Shown in pieces: positions 57,005 through 64,000 of a stretch of 64,000 nucleotides of DNA (the first letter of the stretch is position 1; each line of letters begins with the position of its first letter). The notes below the pieces were generated by a model. It did not search any database. It saw only the letters and a program-made list of their open reading frames with translations, and was not told the DNA's origin. This stretch comes from Diadema setosum (taxonomy: Eukaryota > Echinodermata > Echinoidea > Diadematoida > Diadematidae). A program made the position numbers and the translations under genes. The stretch is from NCBI GenBank assembly GCA_033980235.1, contig CM067077.1, positions 6,114,602-6,178,601 of the forward strand. The letters are read 5' to 3'.

Positions 57005-57100
57005 TTAAAATATCTGACGGTTTGATTTTGCTACAACACGCATTTCCCGTCGACACTAAACTTGCCCGAGTATACTCGGGACTCGTCCTCAACGGGTTAA
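57005..57100. mobile_element. 94-bp TTAA MITE, copy S8
   Basis: TTAA at 57005-57008 and 57097-57100; right end CTCGTCCTCAACGGG intact, left end eroded; core CAACACGCATTTCCCGTCGACACT and CCCGAGTATACTCGGGACT. Confidence 0.78.
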
Positions 57101-59279
57101 GAAAGAATAACGATACAAATACAGTATCATGTTCAACACATCAATCATTAAAACTCATACAAGTACCAATTACTCTAGACAATGAGTTAAATGCAATCGC
57201 TTTACAATATACGTGTCCCCACATCAAACATTTCTATACAACTATGTTATAATTAGACAGATCAACATCACCACAGGCAGCACAACTCACATCTTGCCCC
57301 ACTACACGCTGCCGGTTTGCACTAACTGTCCACTTACCGAGTGGTAGCATTTTATACTGTATGTACGCTTTATAATCTGATATAATCATGAAACATTACC
57401 ATCTTCCAAGTGGAAATGAGCGTATGAAAATTCCCCCTGCATGTCTAATAATTTTCTCAAAATTTCAATCCAGGTGTTTGCTCTGGTAACCAATCTTCAA
57501 TATTATAGCGTTGTATCCCCTCGTATTGATCATTTACCTTCTCCAAAAGACTTCATACAATTATATCCCATGATTTTTTTTTCGCATTCCAACAAGCCAT
57601 AGTAAACGTTATAAATGCTTTTATCTTTGATACTGCGATGATGTGACTTTTATTCAACATATCATTAAGAACGTGTTCATCACTCTAATCCTGATTTTGT
57701 TATGTTCTCAAGGGATACCTCGTAGCTGTTTGTTATTATAACGTTTGTAACCACAAAGGAGTAGCAGATTTGTGTGTATTTGTCATGGTAACCCTTAACT
57801 TTTGCTTGCTCATGGAAAGTGAGTGATAATTGTTTAGAGAATGCTATGTTTGTACCTTAAAATGTGTTGTTGTTGTTGTTGTTTTTTTTTTTGGTATCAG
57901 GGACCTTGATGCGTAAATGATATGTATGTGAACAGCGACCACACTAGTACTCTGATGTTTGTTTGATTTGGTTGTTTATATATACGTTACATGGACGGGG
58001 TTTTGATAGTTGATTCTATCTTTAGAATGAGAAGTGCACCTGTACTACTGTCATTTTGTCAAGAAACAGTTATCAATGAGATTGAGTGATTTTTAAAATT
58101 TTTATACCAGTAAACAGTTCTTAGTACAGTCAAAAAGTAAGTTTTTATCCTTATGTTAGTTAAACGTATCATTTGCATAATACAGGTGCATGTACCTTTT
58201 AAGATGTTTATTGTGCTGTCGGACTACCAGTTTTTTTTTTTTTCATACATGAGGTTTAGTTATGTACATAATATCTCATTAGTAGTTGGTTTAGTTATTT
58301 TAACGTTTGCATGCATTGGCTCATGAGTATTGCTAACCTAAAATGTCCTTTTTCGTTGTTCTTGCAATGTAAGGAATTATTGTTTGGTCATTAGGTTTTT
58401 GTGAAGGTCTACAGCCACATTGGTTTAGCTTAGTAAACTCTAGTACAGTCATTGTAGTTATTTTCTATGTTCGATTAATGCATGGTGGTCTTTTGGGAGG
58501 AGAGATATTAGTTTTTGATATATTTATAAACAAATATGCATCTTTAAAACAAAATTTTGTTTTTCTGCTTATTTTGTTAATTGGGCCATGTGTCCAGTAG
58601 TACACGTGATATGATTTATTATCAATATAGGAAAGAAGATAAGAGAGAAAGAAACAATCCATTTGTAGTTTAAAAAATATTTAGAAGTAAATTGCTTTTT
58701 GAAGTTGATGACTATGTGTCACATTGGTTTTTGCTCAGTTCAAATGATATGGTTATATTGAAGAGTTGTGTTTGCATAGCTACCAGTTGTTGTGTCATGC
58801 TAAGATTGGATAATTGGAATGATTATGCTGTGTTGATGTACCGAGGCATAAAACCTGACAGTAACTGAGTTCATACATTGATCCTACATAAACCATCCCA
58901 TGCATAAAGTTTCATATACATTTTTGTGATATTCATGTCAAAAGAAAAAAAGAAAAATGAGTCACGCCATTATAATAGTGATTTGATATCACTAAATGTG
59001 AAGTGATGTAGCGCCGTCTGGCGTCACCCGCTTAGCCACGGTAAATAAACTCAATCACAAATCATACCTCAAAGTCGTACGGTTATTCCTTTATTTCACT
59101 AATTCTTGGTGTTAACTCACCCTTGGCGTAGGGTAATTAGGCAACCTATTACAGCGACTGGGCAGTGTATAAACAGTAGGCCTACAGGCTGGGGAGTCGG
59201 TAGCGTTTGACTGTACCCGTACTAGTCTAGCTTCTGGACTCTTTTTACTCGTAGGGGTGATTCAGTGTACGCGACAAGC
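57101..59279. other. Intergenic DNA, T/G-rich part, nothing recognised
   Basis: From about 57.65 to 58.95 kb the given strand is visibly T- and G-rich, unlike the A- and C-rich 53.7-57.3 kb. A TTG/T run at 57866-57893. No coding exon or element with defined ends. Confidence 0.45.
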
Positions 59280-59584
59280 CGTATGAGGGCGTGACACCCG
59301 AGGATTGCGATACGCCGAGAACTACTGCGATAGCGCGCAGTCTCTCGATTATCGCAATCAGAAAATTTTCGCCCTCTCGATCGTCCATCGTGATACCAAG
59401 CTACGCCCGCCCGCCCGCGGGCCAAAGCCTGAGACGACGACTGGGATCGGGAGTCGAGTTGGGCCAATGCGGACGATCATACGACGGGCCGATTGTACCG
59501 GCCGCATGAAAGCATTATAATTTAGACAACAAAGGGATAGAAGTCTAAAGATCGAAACCAGCCTCCATCTACACAGCTTTCAAC
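59280..59584 (+). promoter_or_regulatory. CpG-richer promoter/5' leader of the Elp5-like gene
   Basis: Locally CpG-dense (GCGATAGCGCGCAG, CGCCCGCCCGCCCGCGGGCC, ACGACGACTGGGATCGG) in an otherwise AT-rich setting, ending directly before the ATG at 59585. No TATA at a convincing distance. Start site not determined. Confidence 0.4.
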
Positions 59585-59648
59585 ATGACCAGCCTAATAA
59601 AGCAGGTAGCATCGGGGTCTGAAAGCAGTAATTCGATTTTGATTCAAG
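59585..59648 (+). CDS. Elp5-like first coding exon (partial gene)
   Basis: ATG with A at -3 (TCAACATGACC), reading MTSLIKQVASGS…NSILIQ and ending in a single base before the donor GTAAGG. The exon lies just after a CpG-rich stretch. Joined in phase to 63344-63404, the result resembles the N-terminus of Elongator subunit 5: a short helix, then 'LI.DTVE.SGR.LL..FIK'. Elp5 forms the Elp4-5-6 ring of Elongator, which supports wobble-uridine modification of tRNA. The evidence is a short similarity recalled from the family, so the identity is provisional. Confidence 0.5.
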
Positions 59649-59792
59649 GTAAGGGCAAAATCATCGGAGATAATCCCTTGCATGAACTCGGGTAATTGAA
59701 TACATGAGCAAAGCATATTCTTCTAGTCCCATATACTCTAAATAGTGTCCTGATGTGAGCCTCGATGTGTAGGGGCAAGCATACAATGTAGT

Positions 59793-60759
59793 AATTACCG
59801 GACGCATGGTATTACCGGACACGCACATTTTTGCGTACTAATGACATTCTGTACGCGCGAGACTTCGTAGATTAGCCTCACAGAACTTTGTGTGCACCGA
59901 AATCGCAAAAAACGCCACATAAAAATGTAAAAACACGAAAAAATTCACATTTTACCTCAAATTTATAGTTGAGTGACCCGCACCTCGAGATAGCTAATAT
60001 TTATGCATGTTTGAATCACATTTCGCGACTGAAATTCTATGAAATCCCACTCACCAGTGCTCACATAAATTACAGGAAAAATGCTGAAGATTCCAACAGA
60101 ACCAAAAGTTTACCGATCAATATCGGAAATTTGAACTAACACGTTACATTGTACAGTTGTTACTATGTTAGCTATTGTCCTCAAATGCGAACGATGCGGA
60201 ATAGACTACGGTAGGTCTAGTCTAGTTCAAAAGTTGTGCGCTAAGGGGCCCGCAACTCATCACCCGCGCATGCAGCTCCCAGGGACAAAGCATGTAAACT
60301 AGAAGTAGAGTCTAACCAGTTGTCGATTTTTTCACAAGGTTTTATTCTGCAGTGTGAACTGTTTGAAATGTTCAAGACAGACATTTTACCGTAAAATACG
60401 CAATTTTAGCCTCATTTGCCAATTTTTTCTTTGTCATCCGCTCAGTGCAGTGATAATGTGTACGATGATTTGTGGGATAAATTGTGATTCTTGTGCAAGT
60501 ATTAAGTGCGAAAGATGTCGATTATTTCATTGCGAAAATCGTGTCCGGTAATACAATGCGATTTTGCACCGCGCAAAAAGACAACTTTTGTAGAGGGTTA
60601 TGTTTGAAGCATATTTTCTAAAAACTGGAGTGAACAATTGACATCAGTTGGCTGAATTCGTAATTTCCAGGAGTCTGTGAATAAGTGATGTTATTTTTAT
60701 CCCAAATTTCATCCTCTGAGTACGGAATTCAAAGCCACAAAAGAAAGCGTCCGGTAATT
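59793..60759. mobile_element. 967-bp element with AATTACCGGACGC terminal repeats
   Basis: AATTACCGGACGC at 59793-59805 is the exact inverse of 60747-60759. A second inner pair ATTACCGGACACG / CGTGTCCGGTAAT lies at about 59811 and 60539. No coding capacity; MITE-like. Confidence 0.75.
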
Positions 60760-62224
60760 GGATGTGCCACCCTACAAACTGTTGTATTGTGTTGTGGTCG
60801 CTAGTGCGGTTTACATATCATGTGCACCAGCGTACTATTTCGAGTATAGAGATGGGACTGATGTTTTGTTCATGTATTCAATCACCCGAGTGATGACTGG
60901 TATGCATTGTGTATGGCAAGCACCACGTCGTGCATGCCTGCCTGTGCTGTGACTAGACTAATTTAGTCACTGTTGTGAAGCTGCTGAATGTCTGTCTCAA
61001 GAATCCGTCCCAGGGCCCACTTATCTTATCTTCGAAAACATTTGCAAATAAAATTTATTTCATTTGTTCATGTTGTTGGATTTTTTCGATTTACCTGTTT
61101 AAATACTGCCTACTAGCTACTGTACCATGTGTACTGGGCTGGGCTGGGTCTTCTGCGTCTTTTTCGACTTCGAGATAGGTTTAAAGTCAAGTGTTTTGGT
61201 GAAGAATTGTGAAAACAATGACAGTGTCATTGTCACTCAGTCTCAGTGTCACAAATCACAGTCTAAGTAGAGTAAAAGACCCAATTTTTGGACACTTCAG
61301 CTTTTTTGCAATATTTATTTAATTAAAATAATACTCTACAAAATTATACCTATGATAATGTAAGTGTATCAACCTAATTTTTCCCAATATCGATTTTGTT
61401 ATTAAAACAGATCATAAAATTTCACAAAATCCCCAAATACATATTATCACCTTGTCACTTCCCCAAACTTCGGACAGCGTCTCCAAAATTCGGACACGCG
61501 CCCAATGTCAATACGCATACAAGGCCGCTGAAAAATCCGCGTGCGCCATACCTTGTTGGCGCAAGGTTGCATTGGTGATGTTGCAGTGCCCGTTCGTGTC
61601 TGAATTTTGGGGACTCTGCACTTGCATTCAGCCCTTGTGCATTTATTCACTGCATCGGCACGTACAGAGATTTTGTTTTTCTTTTGTGTTTTTGAGGATA
61701 CCATCACACTCTGAGCTTGCGATAAGTGAAAAATCTCGCAACAGAACAGCGTAATTTTTCAATTTTTAGCTATTTTTCGGCGACCTTGATTCTTTACATG
61801 GGACCTAATTCGCGTGCACTGTGGAAAAGTTGCGGCGATTCCGCGTTTTTGACGGCAAAATTTGGAATTTTAGATGGATTTTTGGAGGTGACTCAGGCAC
61901 TTTCCTGTGATGAACGAGTGTGCTAGTATGTGAAACGATGTGATATGCTTGTGTTGTGACAGCCGACTTTGCTGCCTTGTGATAAGTGGTAAGTGTCCTG
62001 ATATTGGAGGCCGGCCGAAAATTGGAGTTCTTACTCTATAGATCTCTACTCTACACAGCCCTGTCGCTGTACACATTGTACATTGTACACAACACTGTGT
62101 TTCGCACGGCGTCTGGTCGAGCTAATCACAGTCGTACATACTTCATGATCCACAAATCCATATCATTGCTATCATTAAATTTAGATAGGCCTACAATACT
62201 TGCGTACATTCCCATCTAACAAAG

Positions 62225-62303
62225 TACAGTCAATGTATACTTTGATAGGTATGTATGGGAAATGTGTGGTAAATGGCAAATCAGCTTGTCCTCTGCAGGT
62301 AAT
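62225..62303. mobile_element. Possible 94-bp TTAA MITE, copy S9 (highly diverged)
   Basis: Retains GTATACTTTGATAGGTATGTATGGGAAATGTGTGGTA…GCTTGTCCTCTGCAGGTAA in the family order but lacks TTAA ends. Confidence 0.5.
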
Positions 62304-63343
62304 CTAACATTTGTACACCCCTGTTGGGTACATATATGTAAAATGTTCAAATTGCTGATTAGGTCTATGCCTTCTTGTTTATACTGACCAGTAAAGGCGG
62401 CAAGACTCCAAAATGTTTGATATGCTCTCATAGCATGCACGAAAAAGCCAGTTTGTGCACCCCCCCCCCCCATAAACAGCTTTGATGCCCTGCAAATTTA
62501 TACAAACTATTTATGTATAGTACTAGTAGTTTATATCAAAGTAGATTCCATGGAAAATATGACAGAAGGCCTCAAACTAGTTTCCTTATGCATGTCAAAT
62601 GAGTGTGAGGTGAGAGATATTTATAGGGCCTACATGGACAAGTAGAGGTGGTACACATTGCTCTTGGTGTCCAACTGCTCAGAAATTATCCTCAATAGAT
62701 TATCCTCAATACAAAACAAAAGCAGTATCTCTACAGAAAAAAAGTTATGAATGACTATTATGCAACATACTATGTACAGTACATGTACATGTTATGCAAC
62801 TAAAGCGGCCTTTTGGCTGTTAGAAGCAAGGAGATATCTAGACTACAACAAGGGTTTTGTATGCCTTGCGTACCGGTATCAGTTGTGGCTGTGGATGCCA
62901 AGTGCTACAATGTATCAACATAGACTTGTAACAATTAGAAAGCATGCTGAGTGAAAACGATTGTTTGAGCCTCCGAGGAATCATTTAAAAAATAATCTTT
63001 TCCTGTTGCACAGAGCTCAAAAAGTATGGAATATTTAAGTATGTGTTGTTTATTGTTTTCGTTTTTCATATGAATGAATATTTCAAGAATATATATCACA
63101 CTTCCCATCACAAGCACTTTATCAACAGTATGGACTGTCATTATTGGTAGCAAAGAGGAATTTAAGACGTCAAGTATCCTACAGGTGAATTTTGCATTAT
63201 GTGCATATTGTATGTGCACAGCTTCACCATATCAATTGAGAATCTCTGCTGTTTTTTTTTTTGTGAAAGCAAATTCTCCGGCTTTCATGTTTCTAGCACA
63301 GGGACTGAAGCAACATTCTCAATTTTCCAATCCATGCCTACAG

Positions 63344-63404
63344 ATACAGTGGAGCATAGTGGGCGGCACATATTGAGGTGTTTCATCAAAGAAATAGCAA
63401 AAAG
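63344..63404 (+). CDS. Elp5-like second coding exon (partial gene)
   Basis: A 61-bp exon after the pyrimidine-rich acceptor CCATGCCTACAG and before the donor GTAAGTGTGG. With the G left over from the first exon it reads DTVEHSGRHILRCFIKEIAK plus two bases. This pattern (D-S/T-V-E-x-x-G-R-x-L-L-x-x-F-I/V-K) is what Elp5 homologues show directly after the first strand. An alternative acceptor at 63301 (TAGCACAG) would also keep the frame open but adds 14 residues that fit the family less well. Further exons must lie beyond 64000. Confidence 0.5.
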
Positions 63405-64000
63405 GTAAGTGTGGTATTTTCTTAAAGTATAAATTCCTACAAAAATTAGTGCTACAGTAGTGTACATGTTCATTTTATAGAACAATGGAATGATGGCATT
63501 CAAACAGGAATATTGTATTACAGAATTATAGACCAATACGTATATGGTTCTGTATCAAAATCAGATTAAGAGGAAATTTGTACAGAAAAGATGAATGTAA
63601 GAAAAATATTGAAACGAGACATGAAACTCGTCACGCTGACGAGTTAGGTGATACGCCTGGGGTCATCAGATGTCGGTCATCTGTGATCGACAAAGAAAAG
63701 AATGTGATATAGGCACCTTGAAGTTATATTGAGCGTGCATGCAAAACGGTTTCTCTAACCACTCGGCCACGGGACATCCACGGAAACGGTAAGGCCGAAA
63801 AAAAATGTATAGATATTACAGGGGGAAAAAGTCAATGCCCACTCAACAATTGTGGCCGCGTGAACATGTATTGCATTGCTAGAAGGAAATGCGGCCTTGT
63901 AACGACTGAGGTCGCTGTGCCATTTCTGGCAATTTCGGAAAAATACGTCCCGCAGACATAAAACCTATAATCGGCTGATTTTGATACCTTGCCTTTAATC
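63405..64000. other. Intron 2 of the Elp5-like gene, with a SINE-like piece
   Basis: On the minus strand at 63742-63776 there is CCGTGGCCGAGTGGTTAGAG, close to a tRNA A box. No convincing B box lies at the right distance (only GAGTTTCATG near 63625), so it may be an old tRNA-derived SINE head. The window ends without another exon. Confidence 0.35.

Larger units (their letters stand above)
59649..63343 (+). other. Intron 1 of the Elp5-like gene
   Basis: GT (59649) to AG (63343). It holds the inverted-repeat element at 59793-60759, the diverged MITE near 62225, a C-run at 62459-62471, and an inverted pair CAAAATTCGGACACG / CGTGTCTGAATTTTG (about 61482 and 61597). Confidence 0.45.

Noticed and set aside
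58980..59160. Solo LTR ending near CCTATTACAGCGACTGGG
   Set aside because: AATAAA and a CA end are suggestive, but no matching start or second LTR was found in the window.
63302..63404. Longer version of the second Elp5-like exon using the acceptor at 63301
   Set aside because: The frame stays open, but it inserts 14 residues exactly where Elp5 homologues run straight into D-S/T-V-E. The inner acceptor fits better. The choice needs transcript data.

Overview
The window looks like nuclear DNA from a marine invertebrate deuterostome, most likely an echinoderm. It is AT-rich, the genes are split by long introns with ordinary GT-AG boundaries, and the space between exons is packed with short inverted-repeat elements, microsatellites and one full-length LTR retrotransposon. 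The retrotransposon has the pol order of the Gmr1-like group, which was described from deuterostomes. The species itself cannot be read from the sequence.

Two host genes are recognisable. The minus strand from about 42.1 kb down to 3.3 kb carries D-2-hydroxyglutarate dehydrogenase (D2HGDH). Seven coding exons (41823-42082, 36602-36799, 33989-34182, 31205-31373, 8760-8863, 5144-5326, 3817-4233) join in matching phases and cover nearly the whole enzyme. The start-codon exon was not found, and the most 5' exon contains an apparent one-base frameshift. At the right end, on the plus strand, two short exons in matching phase (59585-59648 and 63344-63404) look like the N-terminus of an Elongator subunit Elp5 homologue that runs out of the window.

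The 22.3-kb D2HGDH intron between exons at 8863 and 31205 holds a 7.4-kb Ty3/gypsy-superfamily element (16835-24250) in the same orientation as the gene. Its LTRs differ only by a 5-bp tandem duplication. It has one uninterrupted Gag-Pol frame with integrase placed before reverse transcriptase, and it sits inside an older 332-bp foldback element.

Almost everything else is non-coding repeat. Several unrelated-looking inverted-repeat families share TTAA at their ends (a ~94-bp family with about nine copies, a ~510-bp family with four, and 360-560-bp near-palindromes). Neighbouring copies repeatedly share a single TTAA. Two families carry dense TGACCTTTGACCT motifs (nuclear-receptor DR1 sites), in one array at exact 157-bp spacing. 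At 50.4-53.5 kb there are a 70-bp perfect palindrome, a 2.2-kb inverted repeat made of two 1.1-kb elements with TTA flanks, and a third element with internal inverted minisatellite. At 53.7-56.3 kb lies a seven-unit degenerate tandem array of about 380 bp per unit. From 56.3 to 59.3 kb little is recognisable before the CpG-richer upstream region of the Elp5-like gene.
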